The notes under the pieces were generated by a model that searched no databases, was not told where the DNA came from, and worked only from the letters and a program-made list of their open reading frames with translations. This document shows positions 1 to 8,815 of a stretch of DNA of 64,000 nt, in pieces. Position numbers and translations under genes: made by a program. The first letter of the stretch is position 1. Each line of letters starts with the position of its first letter. This stretch comes from Flavobacterium aquidurense (lineage in GTDB: Bacteria > Bacteroidota > Bacteroidia > Flavobacteriales > Flavobacteriaceae), in contig NZ_JRLF01000006.1 in assembly GCF_001404985.1 (NCBI RefSeq), forward strand, positions 62,001 to 126,000, in the 5' to 3' direction.

Positions 1-128
1 AATAAAAATGCCATTAATACTGGTGTGATAATATCTTTGCCAAGGCAAAATATAAAAGCAAAAGAAATTAAGCTAACAAGTATAAAAGCAAGTTTAGCAT
101 AAAACGGTAATTCTATGTTACGAATCAT
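1..128 (-). CDS. AI-2E family transporter (permease), N-terminal fragment
   Basis: A reading frame opens with ATG at 128 on the minus strand and runs off the window edge, giving about 42 residues. It begins MIRNIELPFYAKLAFILVSL and continues as a hydrophobic membrane stretch ending near TPVLMAFL. The short polar start, a YAK motif and a first helix followed by a G/P-containing loop resemble the N-terminus of AI-2E/PerM-type permeases, a family of eight-helix inner-membrane transporters. Only the first helix is visible, so the family call is tentative. The next minus-strand gene (MscS) ends 114 nt upstream of this start, so the two could share a transcript. Confidence 0.55.
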   Translation of the reverse strand, partial: MIRNIELPFYAKLAFILVSLISFAFIFCLGKDIITPVLMAFL

Positions 129-241
129 TTGTAGTTGGTGAATTAGTAAAAACTAGTAATTGGTAAAACAAATATTATATTTTATTTAAGAAATATCGTT
201 TTAGCTTTTTATTATTAGTTTATAAAATTCCCATTATGATT

Positions 242-772
242 TTAGTCAAAGAACTCTTTGTCTTCGTAATGTGTAGGCATGATTGAAATTCCTTTTTGTA
301 ATAAAAGATTATTTGGGAAAATAATTTTTTCGCCTTCTTTTGTTCTTAAGTTAACATGAAATGCACTAATATCTTCAATTTCTGCTTCGATAGGAAAATC
401 TTTATCATGAATTTTAATTGTATCGCCAATTCTGAAAGGAAAGGAAAAAAATAAAATCATTCCGGATGTGATGTTACTCAAAATCGACCATTGTGCAAAC
501 ATAGCCACACCAATAACGGTTGCAATGGAAGAAACTGTAATAAAAATATCTTTTGTATCTACACCCCAAATAACGATTAAACTTATGGTTACCAGTATAT
601 TCATTAATATCTGTATATATTTGATCACCAAATTAGTACGGTGCTCTAATAAATGACTTGTACTGGCGTAACGGCGTATAAGTTTTGCAATAATAACTCT
701 TAACGCGACTAAAGCAAAAAGGAGAACAACAGTGCTTAAAATTTCCTGACTATATTCTTTAAAAGAAAACAT
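242..772 (-). CDS. Small MscS-family mechanosensitive ion channel
   Basis: The 176-residue protein has three predicted membrane helices (about residues 10-30, 48-70 and 75-110). The third leads into the pore-lining pattern GVAMFAQWSILSN typical of MscS TM3. The short beta domain that follows contains FPFRIGDTIKI. It lacks the large C-terminal vestibule of E. coli MscS and belongs to the small channel type common in Bacteroidetes. Such channels open under membrane tension and release solutes during hypo-osmotic shock. It starts 10 nt after the maf stop codon, so it is probably the last gene of the UbiA-Maf-MscS run. The family call is secure; the gating role is inferred. Confidence 0.9.
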   Translation of the reverse strand: MFSFKEYSQEILSTVVLLFALVALRVIIAKLIRRYASTSHLLEHRTNLVIKYIQILMNILVTISLIVIWGVDTKDIFITVSSIATVIGVAMFAQWSILSNITSGMILFFSFPFRIGDTIKIHDKDFPIEAEIEDISAFHVNLRTKEGEKIIFPNNLLLQKGISIMPTHYEDKEFFD

Positions 773-782
773 AAATAATTTT

Positions 783-1367
783 TTACACTAAAGTACTCAA
801 ATATTCGTAAACTTTGGCTGTTGGCAAGCCCATAACATTTGTATAAGAACCTTCAACTTTTGCAACTGCCATGAAACCAAACCATTCCTGAATTCCGTAA
901 GCTCCCGCTTTATCGTAAGGTTTATAGTTTTCGATGTAATATAAAATTTCCTCGTCTGACAGATCTTTAAAAGTAACTTTAGTAACATCATTTAGTACGG
1001 TAGAAGTAAAGCTTGTTCTAAAACAAACCGATGTAAAAACTTCATGAGTATTATTTGACATCGATTTGATCATTTCAAAAGCTTCTTCGGCATTTTTTGG
1101 TTTACCTAAAGCTTTATTATTGTGCCAAACGATAGTATCGCTGGTTACTAAAATCTCATTTTCTTTTAGTTCACCATCAAATGCACTCGCTTTTAATGCT
1201 GCCAAATAATCCGTTATCTCAACTCCTTTTAACTCGGGTGGATATATTTCTTCAATATCTTTTAATCTAATTTCGAAATCGAGATCAAGGTCTTTAAAAA
1301 ATTGTTGTCTGCGAGGTGATCCCGAAGCCAGAATTAAAGTATATTTTTTTAATTTTTCTTTAAGCAT
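783..1367 (-). CDS. maf: Maf-family nucleoside triphosphate pyrophosphatase
   Basis: The 194-residue protein carries the Maf signature ASGSPRR at residues 14-20 and the later conserved segment VTSDTIVW (usual form ADT-V). This is the normal length for a Maf house-cleaning enzyme, which hydrolyses non-canonical or modified NTPs to NMP and pyrophosphate in the cytoplasm. The start codon overlaps the end of the upstream prenyltransferase gene by 8 nt, indicating translational coupling. Maf subfamilies differ in base preference (dTTP/UTP versus m7GTP), and the sequence alone does not settle which applies here. Confidence 0.93.
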   Translation of the reverse strand: MLKEKLKKYTLILASGSPRRQQFFKDLDLDFEIRLKDIEEIYPPELKGVEITDYLAALKASAFDGELKENEILVTSDTIVWHNNKALGKPKNAEEAFEMIKSMSNNTHEVFTSVCFRTSFTSTVLNDVTKVTFKDLSDEEILYYIENYKPYDKAGAYGIQEWFGFMAVAKVEGSYTNVMGLPTAKVYEYLSTLV

Positions 1368-2286
1368 TGTATTTAATATTTAAGGTAATAACCAGAATTG
1401 ATAAAATTCCGAAAAATAAGATTAGTTTTAAAACACTACTCAAATGATGATAATCCTTATTTGATTTTGCCGAAATTATTTTAATAATAAAATATAAAAG
1501 AGGTGCTAATACAAAAGCAAAAGCATAGAAAGTAGCGATATAAAGATTATTCTCAAGAAAATATTTATTGATATAAAGCAGGCAGGAAATAAAAGGAATA
1601 ATAGCAAAAACCAATGCTACTTTTGCAGCACGGCTTATACCTATCGCAATTGGTAATGTATTCATTCCTTGGTTATAATCGCCATTTACATCCTCAATAT
1701 CTTTAATGATTTCGCGAATAAAATTGATCATGAAAGCAAACAAGGAATAATCTGTTAATATCGAAAAAAGACTCGCCATTTGTGCCTGATTCTCTGAATT
1801 AGTTGCCGGAAAAATATCAAAAACTCCAATAATAAGTACACTTGCAGAAAGCAGTAATGCGACAACAAAATTCCCTAAAATCATGATTTGCTTTAAGGTT
1901 GTCGCATAAAAATAAAGCAGTGTCGCAATCAGGATAAAAAGTGATGCAAAATTAGGTCTTAAAATAATATTCGATAAAATAAATCCAATTGCAACACCAG
2001 AGATATTAAGTCCGATATAAATATTGTAAGCAGCAGTTTCAGAAATTCCTTTGCCAATTACTACGTCCTCAGGTTTATTGATTGTATCGGTAAAAACATC
2101 ATAAATGTTATTGATGACATAACCCGCTGCCGCTAATAAAACGGTACTTAATACCAATAATCCATATTGCCAATCTGCTAAAGCCAAAGGAATATCCTGT
2201 TGTTTTAAAAATGCATAACGAAATAATATCTGCATAAAAGCAAGCATCAAAAGGTTTTTGTATCGAATAAGTTTAAGGAATTTCAT
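1360..2286 (-). CDS. UbiA-type prenyltransferase (geranylgeranylglycerol-phosphate geranylgeranyltransferase-like)
   Basis: This 308-residue integral membrane protein of the UbiA superfamily has about eight to nine helices. The first Asp-rich motif is N-N-I-Y-D-V-F-T-D at residues 59-67. The second is D-I-E-D-V-N-G-D at 196-203. Both bind Mg2+ and prenyl diphosphate in this family. In Flavobacteria proteins of this type are usually labelled digeranylgeranylglyceryl-phosphate synthase-like because of similarity to the archaeal lipid enzyme; the real acceptor is unknown. It overlaps maf by 8 nt. The 140 nt upstream contain no gene but hold an 8-nt periodic repeat. It is not MenA, which lies at 20443. 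Confidence 0.85.
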   Translation of the reverse strand: MKFLKLIRYKNLLMLAFMQILFRYAFLKQQDIPLALADWQYGLLVLSTVLLAAAGYVINNIYDVFTDTINKPEDVVIGKGISETAAYNIYIGLNISGVAIGFILSNIILRPNFASLFILIATLLYFYATTLKQIMILGNFVVALLLSASVLIIGVFDIFPATNSENQAQMASLFSILTDYSLFAFMINFIREIIKDIEDVNGDYNQGMNTLPIAIGISRAAKVALVFAIIPFISCLLYINKYFLENNLYIATFYAFAFVLAPLLYFIIKIISAKSNKDYHHLSSVLKLILFFGILSILVITLNIKYNA

Positions 2287-2314
2287 TTTTTTTAAGTTAC
2301 TGAGTTTTTTTAAG

Positions 2315-2346
2315 GTTCAAAGAGTCAAAGATGCAAAGGTTTAAAG
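2315..2346. repeat. Four-copy 8-nt periodic repeat (nnnCAAAG)
   Basis: Four consecutive 8-mers read GTTCAAAG, AGTCAAAG, ATGCAAAG and GTTTAAAG. They lie between the prenyltransferase start and the KdsC-like stop. The degenerate CAAAG period also appears in weaker form near 25213-25330, so it looks like a low-complexity intergenic sequence type of this genome. Confidence 0.6.
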
Positions 2347-2426
2347 CTTTTGAGCTATCTTAGATCTTTGTCAAAGTTAACACGGTTATTTATTTAAACT
2401 GGAAACTGAAACGGAAAACTGTCCTT

Positions 2427-2954
2427 TTAATCGTGTTGACCATTAAAATATTCCATCCATTTTCCCTGTACCTTCATTACTTGTTCTATAACATCACGTG
2501 CAGCACCTTTTCCGCCTTTTACATGCGAAATATAACGAGAAATATTTTTGATTTCAGGACTTGCATCTTGAGGGCAAGTTGGTAATCCTACTAATTTCAT
2601 TACATGAAAATCAGGAATATCATCTCCCATATACAATACCTGTTCAGGTTTAATGTTGTAAGTATCAGTGTATTCTTTAAAAGTTTTAACTTTGTCAGGA
2701 GTTCCCAAATGAATATCTTTGATTCCCAGATTGTGTAAACGAACACGAACACCTTCGTTGCTTCCGCCAGAAATAATGCAAACATTATAGCCGCTTTCTA
2801 CAGCCGCTTTCATCGCATAACCATCACGAATATTCATCGTGCGAAGTATTTCTCCTTCATTGGTTACAAAAACCGAACTGTCTGTAAGTACGCCATCAAC
2901 ATCAAAAACAAACGTTGTGATATCGTTCATTATTTCTTTATAACTTTTTGCCAT
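2427..2954 (-). CDS. HAD-IIIA phosphatase, KdsC-like
   Basis: The 175-residue HAD phosphatase shows DVDGVLTD at residues 18-25 (nucleophile and acid/base Asp pair), a conserved SGG near 62-64, and MGDD at 109-112 (Mg2+ ligands). The absence of a cap domain and the short length match KdsC, the tetrameric enzyme that dephosphorylates KDO-8-phosphate in lipopolysaccharide core synthesis. Its first 17 nt overlap the end of the DUF2520 gene. No kdsA or kdsB lies in the window, so the KDO role rests on family resemblance. Confidence 0.85.
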   Translation of the reverse strand: MAKSYKEIMNDITTFVFDVDGVLTDSSVFVTNEGEILRTMNIRDGYAMKAAVESGYNVCIISGGSNEGVRVRLHNLGIKDIHLGTPDKVKTFKEYTDTYNIKPEQVLYMGDDIPDFHVMKLVGLPTCPQDASPEIKNISRYISHVKGGKGAARDVIEQVMKVQGKWMEYFNGQHD

Positions 2955-3699
2955 TATTCTGTATAGATTGTGTTAGTATTTTATAAATATTCTTTTGATT
3001 TTCTTTGGTCAAATAGTCTAAATGAGTCTGAATTGTCGTGAAATCATTTCGTTTTGCGGGACCAGTTTGCGCGTCAATTGCATCAAGTGTATTGATTTTA
3101 TTGGCTGTTTCCTGAATTAAAGGTCTTAAAATTTCAAACGGAACCTGGTGTTCTTCGCAAATTTCCTGTCCGATCTGATACATATGATTTGTAAAATTAT
3201 TTACAAAAACAGCTGCAACATGCAGTGCTTTTCTCTGATCAGAATTAATTGGGAAAATGGCAGTAGAAACACTTTTGGCCACAGTTTCTAAAACTCGGAA
3301 ATCAAAAGTATTTTCAGCTTCTAAGCAAAGTGGGACTGTCGAAAAATCAATCTCTTTATTTTTAGAAAATGTCTGAAGCGGATAAAAAACACCTTTCCTG
3401 TTTTTAGAGTCTAAAACATCAAGCGAAGCTGCGCCGGAAGTATGAACGACGATTCGGTTTTGAAAAGGCAGTTGACTCGAAACATCTGCAATAGCCTTGT
3501 CTGAAACGGCTATAATATATAGGTCAGCTTCTTTTAATTCCTCAAAATCACTTGTAATTTTATCGTATTCGATTAAAGAAGACAATGTTTCCTTTTTTCT
3601 GGAATATACCTGTACAATTTCTACAAGTTCACTTTTAGAGAAAGCTTTTATCAAATGTTGAGCAACATTTCCGGAACCAATTATCGTTATTTGAATCAT
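2938..3699 (-). CDS. Rossmann-like and DUF2520 domain protein
   Basis: The 253-residue protein has an N-terminal NAD(P)-type Rossmann fold with the glycine-rich motif IIGSGNVAQHL (residues 5-15). A C-terminal helical DUF2520 domain carries SDQRKALHVAAVFVNNF. The overall shape is like 6-phosphogluconate dehydrogenase or ProC-type reductases, but no substrate is established for the family. It overlaps the KdsC-like gene by 17 nt and heads that pair. A perfect -7 box (TAATTTTG on the minus strand, 3704-3711) ends only 4 nt before the ATG, so the mRNA may be leaderless. Confidence 0.85.
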   Translation of the reverse strand: MIQITIIGSGNVAQHLIKAFSKSELVEIVQVYSRKKETLSSLIEYDKITSDFEELKEADLYIIAVSDKAIADVSSQLPFQNRIVVHTSGAASLDVLDSKNRKGVFYPLQTFSKNKEIDFSTVPLCLEAENTFDFRVLETVAKSVSTAIFPINSDQRKALHVAAVFVNNFTNHMYQIGQEICEEHQVPFEILRPLIQETANKINTLDAIDAQTGPAKRNDFTTIQTHLDYLTKENQKNIYKILTQSIQNNGKKL

Positions 3700-3703
3700 A
3701 TCG

Positions 3704-3711
3704 CAAAATTA
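3704..3711 (-). promoter_or_regulatory. -7 box of the DUF2520/KdsC-like operon
   Basis: The minus strand reads TAATTTTG, an exact TAnnTTTG match, directly before the start codon at 3699. Transcription would begin at or next to the ATG. No clear TTG -33 element was found upstream. Confidence 0.5.
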
Positions 3712-3734
3712 GCATTATTTTTTTTAAAGTTTAA

Positions 3735-3761
3735 CCACGGATTATAGAGATTAAAAGGATT
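3735..3761. repeat. Dispersed 27-nt intergenic repeat, copy 1
   Basis: The 27 nt from CCACGGATTATAGAG to AAGGATT match 30091-30117 with four substitutions. The rest of the 374-nt divergent gap 3700-4073 shows only AT-rich sequence and the two promoters. Confidence 0.6.
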
Positions 3762-4013
3762 TTTGCTGAACACTTATTTGTTAATGATATTCAAACGCTT
3801 TTATAAAGGCGAATATTTATTATACATTAGTTTTAAATTGAGTGTAACAGTTTAATAATCAGTAAAAATAACTTTGATGTTTTTGATTTGTTATAAATAT
3901 TCAATTTGATGCTGCTATATATACTATTCAATTTGTCAAATTAGGCGTACGTTTTTAAGAATTTGATTTTATTAAAAGCTCTTTTTTTAGTTTTTATTAA
4001 CAAAGTACAAATA

Positions 4014-4042
4014 TTGCAACTCAACATTTTTAAGTACTTTTG
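4014..4042 (+). promoter_or_regulatory. Promoter of the cytochrome c biogenesis gene
   Basis: A TTG at 4014-4016 is followed after 18 nt by TACTTTTG (4035-4042), an exact TAnnTTTG -7 box. The predicted start of transcription near 4048 lies downstream of the in-frame TTG at 3963. This supports the ATG at 4074 as the real start. Confidence 0.75.
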
Positions 4043-4073
4043 TGCCACTTTTATACAATGTAATTCCTTAAAA

Positions 4074-7000
4074 ATGGATAAAAAAATATTCTCTTTTTTG
4101 TTTTCTACAAGATTAATGTCTGTTCTTTTTTTAACATTTGCTATAGCAATGGGTATTGGTACTTTTATCGAAAGTAAGTACAATACAGATACAGCTCGAA
4201 TTTTGATTTATAATACCTGGTGGTTCGAAGCGATAATGGTCTTTTTTCTGATCAATTTTTTCGGAAATATCAAACGTTACCAATTGCATAAAAAAGAAAA
4301 ATGGGCGACACTGATACTTCATATTGCGTTTATTTTTATCCTTTTAGGAGCATTTATTACACGATATATCAGCTACGAAGGGATGATGCCAATCCGTGAA
4401 GGTGCTGCAGAAAATCAAATTTACTCAGATAAAACATTCCTGACTGTTTTTGCAGACGGAGAATACAAAGGCGAAATGAAACGCAGGTCTTTTGATAAAG
4501 CCTTATTGTTTTCGCCGGTAACAAATAACGATTTTACACTTTCAGGTAAATTTGACGAAACTCCTTTTGAAGTAAGTTACGTGAAATATATTATGGGAGC
4601 TAAAGAAACGATCAAACCAACTGCCAACGGAACTTTATATCTTAAGTTAGTAGAAGCAGGAGCGGGAGGTCGTGAAGAACATTTTCTGAAAGAAGGAGAA
4701 GTTCAAAATATTCACAATGTATTGTTTGCCTTAAACAAACCTACAGATGGTGCAATTAATATTAATACAACAGGTGAAAAATACACCATTCAAACGCCTT
4801 TTGAAGGAGAGTTTATGCGAATGGCAGATAAATTAAAAGGAGCCGTAACAAAAGATAATGTACAGCCTCTTATGATGCGTTCCTTATATAGTATAGGTGA
4901 CATCCGAATTGTTTTTCCGGATCCGGCAATAAAAGGAATTGTTGATTACGAATCAGATAATGATTTTAAAGCCAAGTCGCACCATGATGCCTTAATTGTA
5001 AAAGTTAAAGCAGACGGTCAGGAAAAAGAAGTTCGTCTTTTAGGATCTAAAGGCAGTGTAGGAGAACCTCAAACCGTAAAAATTGGTAAAATCGAATACA
5101 GTTTATTCTACGGAAGTAAAGCTTACGTTTTACCATTTAAAGTGAAACTAAACGATTTTATCGCAACAAAATATCCTGGAACAGAAAAAAGTTATTCTGC
5201 TTTTGAAAGCAAAGTAACCGTTCAGGATTCTACAGAAACTTTTGATGCTAGAATTTTTATGAACAACGTTTTAGATTACAAAGGATATAGATTTTTTCAA
5301 TCTTCATTCGATCCGGACGAAAAAGGGACTGTATTGTCTGTAAACCATGATTTCTGGGGAACATCTATTACTTATTTAGGATATTTTATGCTGTACTTTG
5401 GTTTAATGGCTATTATGTTTACCAAACATTCTCGTTTTGCTGATCTAAAACGTAAATTAGACATTGTGAAAAAGAAAAAAGAAAAACTAATTACCATTTT
5501 GATTTTAATGATCAGTATGACCGGTTTTGCTCAGGCACCACATGTTCATACACCGGGTCATAATCACGATCATCCTGTAGATCCTAACGATCATGCCAAT
5601 CACGTAACTGCGGCACCAAGCCAGAAGCAAATAGATTCGCTCTTAACAATTTATAAAGCTCCGGAAGCACATGCGGAAAAATTCGGACGTTTGATTATTC
5701 AGGATGCGGGTGGTAGAATGAAACCTATTAATACGTTCTCATCAGAATTGTTGAGAAAAGTAAGTCAGAGCGATACCTATAACGGAATGAATTCTGATCA
5801 GGTATTCTTGTCAATGACACAATACGCTCAGGTTTGGATCCAGGTCCCAATTATTTATTTAAATACAAAAGATGATAGTATTCGTAAAATCATTGGTGTA
5901 GACAGAAAAGCAAAACTGGTACCGTTTGTAAAATTCTTTGATGAAAACGGAAATTATAAATTATCACCTTATTTAGATGCAGCTTACAAAGCAGGGAATC
6001 CAAATAGCTTTGAGAAGGATTTTATTGAAGCAGATAAAAAGGTTAACCTAATGGAATCTGCGTTAAGCGGAAGTATCCTGAAAATTTTTCCAATCCCCAA
6101 TGATCCAAATAACAAATGGATTTCGTATTTAGAAATGCAAAATGCAGGTTTAAAAGGAATGGATTCTACTTATGTAAAGCAAATTTTACCTATGTATTTT
6201 AGTGCTTTAAACAACGGATCAATTTCTAAAGACTTCACAACAGCTGATCATCTGGTTGAAAGTATAAATGGTTTTCAGAAAAAATTTGGAAGTAAGGTAC
6301 GACCAAGTGACAAGAAAATCGATCTTGAAATAGCATACAATCAATACAATATTTTACCTAAAATGTTCTATTGGTATTCTCTTGCCGGAATTTTCATGTT
6401 GATTTTTACATTGTTTAATATTTTCTTTGATAAAAAATGGCTTCGCATTACAGTAAATGGTTTTCATATACTAATAGGGATAATATTTGTATTTCATACC
6501 GTTGCATTAATAGCACGTTGGTACATTTCAGGTCACGCGCCGTGGAGTAATGCTTACGAAGCAATTGTATATGTGGCGTGGTCAACAATGTTCTTTGGAT
6601 TGGCTTTTGACAGAAAATCGAAGCTTACGGTGGCATCTGCAGCGTTTGTGACAGCGATGATTTTCATGGCATCAAATGCAAACTGGATCGATCCTGAAAT
6701 TGCAAATTTACAACCTGTTTTGAATTCGTATTGGTTAATGATTCACGTTGCTGTTATTGTGGCTAGTTACGGGCCTACCGCACTTGGAATGATTTTAGGC
6801 TTTGTAGCCCTGATATTGATTTTCTTTACCAATGAGAAAAACAAGACTAAAATGGAACTAAACATTAAAGAGATTACTTACATCAACGAAATGGCCTTAA
6901 CTATTGGTTTAATTATGTTGACAATTGGTAACTTCCTTGGAGGACAATGGGCCAACGAAAGCTGGGGACGTTACTGGGGATGGGATCCAAAAGAAACTTG

Positions 7001-7277
7001 GGCCCTAATTTCTATTATGTTTTATGCATTTGTGATTCACGCTCGTTTTGTACCATCATTAAGAGGAACATGGTTCTTTAATTTAATGAGTATGTATGCA
7101 TTTGTGTCGATTTTATTTACCTATTACGGAGTAAACTTCCACTTGGTAGGTTTGCACTCATATGCAAGTGGAGATGCACATTCATTAAGCTGGACTTGGT
7201 ATTCATTAGGAACAATCTCCCTTATCGGAATTCTGACATATCCAAAATACCGCAAGTATTATAAAAAGAAAAAATAA
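4074..7277 (+). CDS. ccsA: Fused cytochrome c biogenesis protein (ResB/Ccs1 plus CcsA)
   Basis: The protein has 1067 residues from the ATG at 4074; the frame stays open 37 codons upstream to a TTG, but the promoter lies in between. The N-terminal ResB-like half has several membrane helices and a large periplasmic domain. Near residue 475 a short Lys-rich stretch is followed by a hydrophobic segment ending FAQAP and a His-rich linker (nt 5541-5603). The C-terminal CcsA half is polytopic and contains the haem-handling motif WGWDPKETW near residue 970. System II machinery delivers haem to apocytochromes c in the periplasm. The gene stands alone between a divergent and a convergent neighbour. Fusion of both subunits is known in Bacteroidetes and epsilonproteobacteria. 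Confidence 0.93.
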   Translation: MDKKIFSFLFSTRLMSVLFLTFAIAMGIGTFIESKYNTDTARILIYNTWWFEAIMVFFLINFFGNIKRYQLHKKEKWATLILHIAFIFILLGAFITRYISYEGMMPIREGAAENQIYSDKTFLTVFADGEYKGEMKRRSFDKALLFSPVTNNDFTLSGKFDETPFEVSYVKYIMGAKETIKPTANGTLYLKLVEAGAGGREEHFLKEGEVQNIHNVLFALNKPTDGAININTTGEKYTIQTPFEGEFMRMADKLKGAVTKDNVQPLMMRSLYSIGDIRIVFPDPAIKGIVDYESDNDFKAKSHHDALIVKVKADGQEKEVRLLGSKGSVGEPQTVKIGKIEYSLFYGSKAYVLPFKVKLNDFIATKYPGTEKSYSAFESKVTVQDSTETFDARIFMNNVLDYKGYRFFQSSFDPDEKGTVLSVNHDFWGTSITYLGYFMLYFGLMAIMFTKHSRFADLKRKLDIVKKKKEKLITILILMISMTGFAQAPHVHTPGHNHDHPVDPNDHANHVTAAPSQKQIDSLLTIYKAPEAHAEKFGRLIIQDAGGRMKPINTFSSELLRKVSQSDTYNGMNSDQVFLSMTQYAQVWIQVPIIYLNTKDDSIRKIIGVDRKAKLVPFVKFFDENGNYKLSPYLDAAYKAGNPNSFEKDFIEADKKVNLMESALSGSILKIFPIPNDPNNKWISYLEMQNAGLKGMDSTYVKQILPMYFSALNNGSISKDFTTADHLVESINGFQKKFGSKVRPSDKKIDLEIAYNQYNILPKMFYWYSLAGIFMLIFTLFNIFFDKKWLRITVNGFHILIGIIFVFHTVALIARWYISGHAPWSNAYEAIVYVAWSTMFFGLAFDRKSKLTVASAAFVTAMIFMASNANWIDPEIANLQPVLNSYWLMIHVAVIVASYGPTALGMILGFVALILIFFTNEKNKTKMELNIKEITYINEMALTIGLIMLTIGNFLGGQWANESWGRYWGWDPKETWALISIMFYAFVIHARFVPSLRGTWFFNLMSMYAFVSILFTYYGVNFHLVGLHSYASGDAHSLSWTWYSLGTISLIGILTYPKYRKYYKKKK

Positions 7278-7310
7278 TTAAATAAAGGAGTTTTATTAAT
7301 TCACAAAAAA

Positions 7311-7337
7311 AGGTTCACATAAGTGAACCTTTTTTTA
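7311..7337. terminator. Bidirectional terminator between ccsA and the ars operon
   Basis: AGGTTCAC (7311-7318) pairs with GTGAACCT (7323-7330) around a 4-nt loop, followed by a T-run on the plus strand and preceded by an A-run. The stop codon of the minus-strand ArsC-like gene lies inside the hairpin, so one structure serves both convergent genes. Confidence 0.85.
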
Positions 7338-7956
7338 TTTGTGAGAAAACATAAAACATTTCAGTGGCAATTTGCAGACTTCTTACATTATATTTTTCTG
7401 TTTCTTGCGGAGTATTATCAAAAGCTTTTGGATCATCATAAGTTACTGCAATTCTTTTCTCAGCTCCTGAAATAAAAGGACAACCTCCGTCAGCTTGCGA
7501 ACAAGTCATGATAGCAGCAAATTCACTTTCCGGATTAAAATCGTCATTGTATGTTTTAGAAAAACCAATGATTGGCGATTCGTTTTCGGAAAATTTTATC
7601 GCATAAACAGGATTATTGCCTTCTGATATTTTCTTGATTTTAAAACCTGATCCTTCTAGTGTTTCAATGATTTTAGGATATAAAGCTGTAGTTTCAGTTC
7701 CGCCAGAATAACAAAACACATTGTTTATATTATAATAATGTGCTGCCGTTTGCGTCCAAACCTGAGCCAAATGACTTCTTCTGGAATTGTGCGTACAAAT
7801 TAAATTCAATCTAATTTCTTGTTGTTGCTCAAACTTTTGCTGAATAAAACCAACAAGTGGTTGTAGTATGTCTTTACGACCTTTAGAAATTACGGTAAAA
7901 TCAAAAGATTGCGCTAAAGATAGAATTTTCGAATATAAGGCATTTTGATTCGACAT
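7315..7956 (-). CDS. ArsC-like low-molecular-weight phosphatase / arsenate reductase family protein
   Basis: The protein has 213 residues from the ATG at 7956. A longer frame to 8019 would overlap the upstream gene by 47 nt, whereas the chosen start leaves a 16-nt gap. The LMW-phosphatase P-loop reads CTHNSRRS starting at Cys54, a variant of the canonical CxxxxxRS. A second redox-candidate pair is C152 and C159 in TCSQADGGCPF. This fits thioredoxin-coupled arsenate reductases, in which the cysteines relay electrons to reduce arsenate to arsenite. Gene order after ArsR and DUF6428 supports arsenic handling. No arsenite transporter is visible, so efflux must be encoded elsewhere, or the function differs. 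Confidence 0.8.
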   Translation of the reverse strand: MSNQNALYSKILSLAQSFDFTVISKGRKDILQPLVGFIQQKFEQQQEIRLNLICTHNSRRSHLAQVWTQTAAHYYNINNVFCYSGGTETTALYPKIIETLEGSGFKIKKISEGNNPVYAIKFSENESPIIGFSKTYNDDFNPESEFAAIMTCSQADGGCPFISGAEKRIAVTYDDPKAFDNTPQETEKYNVRSLQIATEMFYVFSQIKKGSLM

Positions 7957-7972
7957 TTTTAACCTTTTAAGT

Positions 7973-8446
7973 TTAGCAACAACTTCCCCCCGGAGTACAG
8001 GAATTTGATTCGTCAACATTCAATTGGGTCAGTTTTAATTTTGGCTTTTCTGACGGAATTCCGCATTGGTCCTGCGCTAGGCAAGCTGTTGTTTTGTTTA
8101 ATAACAAAAAATATTTTCCGTTAAAACCTAAATCATATTTACCAATTGTGGTATTTTGATATTCTACCTCGATTTCAAAATCCTCGATTCCTAAAACTTT
8201 CTCTGAAAGTTCAATAATATGAATTAATTTCTGAGGTTTTAAGCGGTGCTCATAATCATTAGCATTCCAAAGCTGGAAATTTACAACCGTTTCTTTACGA
8301 ACAACCCCGCCACAATCGATAAAGTTTTTAGTGATCAAACCTACTTCGGTTACATGAAAATATTCGGGAACAAATTTTCCGTCAGGAAGTTCAAAATTAA
8401 CGGATTCAAGAGTAGTCAGTATTTTTTTAATTTCAGAAAGTTTCAT
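7973..8446 (-). CDS. DUF6428 family protein of the ars operon
   Basis: The 157-residue soluble protein opens MKLSEIKKILTTLESVNFEL, and homologues of this kind are found next to arsR in Bacteroidetes. The C-terminus is Cys-rich: CTPGGSCC closes the protein, with two further Cys upstream around ACLAQDQC. A cluster of thiols in an ars operon suggests arsenite or metal binding, but no biochemical role is established. It lies 18 nt after arsR and 16 nt before the ArsC-like start. Confidence 0.8.
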   Translation of the reverse strand: MKLSEIKKILTTLESVNFELPDGKFVPEYFHVTEVGLITKNFIDCGGVVRKETVVNFQLWNANDYEHRLKPQKLIHIIELSEKVLGIEDFEIEVEYQNTTIGKYDLGFNGKYFLLLNKTTACLAQDQCGIPSEKPKLKLTQLNVDESNSCTPGGSCC

Positions 8447-8464
8447 AATAATTCAAATTAATAG

Positions 8465-8797
8465 TTAGCAGCATTCATTTTTTGTTTTTTCTAAATGGAG
8501 GTCAACTTGCGTGAATAGACCTTTGATTTTTGCAAATCCAATTTCATTAATGCAATAGCAAATAGCATTTCCTTCCACATTTCCTTTGATTAATCCGGCA
8601 TTTTTTAATTCTTTTAAATGCTGAGAAACTGTTGGCTGCGAAAGCGGAAGTTCATTTACAATATCACCGCAGATACAAGTATTTACTTTTAAGAGATATT
8701 GAATAATTGCTATTCTTGCAGGATGACCTAAAGCTTTTGTTAAAATAGCCAATTGGTTTTGTTCGTCTGTGAAATGTTCAGATTTTGTAGCTCCCAT
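8465..8797 (-). CDS. arsR: ArsR/SmtB family metalloregulator
   Basis: The 110-residue winged-helix repressor starts at the ATG at 8797; the frame extends to a TTG at 8818, but that TTG overlaps the -7 region. The recognition helix reads LSQPTVSQHLKELKNAGLI. Candidate inducer-binding thiols are C41 and C43 in NTCICGDIV, in the alpha3 region used by As(III) sensors, plus C80/C82 and a terminal CC. It heads the three-gene operon and a 12-bp palindrome lies 26 nt upstream. Autorepression relieved by arsenite is the usual mechanism. The exact metal is inferred. Confidence 0.9.
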   Translation of the reverse strand: MGATKSEHFTDEQNQLAILTKALGHPARIAIIQYLLKVNTCICGDIVNELPLSQPTVSQHLKELKNAGLIKGNVEGNAICYCINEIGFAKIKGLFTQVDLHLEKTKNECC

Positions 8798-8815
8798 CGT
8801 TTTATTTTTATATTG

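Noticed and set aside
3963-4073. 37-codon N-terminal extension of the ccsA fusion
   Set aside because: Starts at TTG and a consensus promoter lies between it and the ATG at 4074.
7957-8019. Longer start of the ArsC-like gene
   Set aside because: Would overlap DUF6428 by 47 nt and adds residues not expected for the family.
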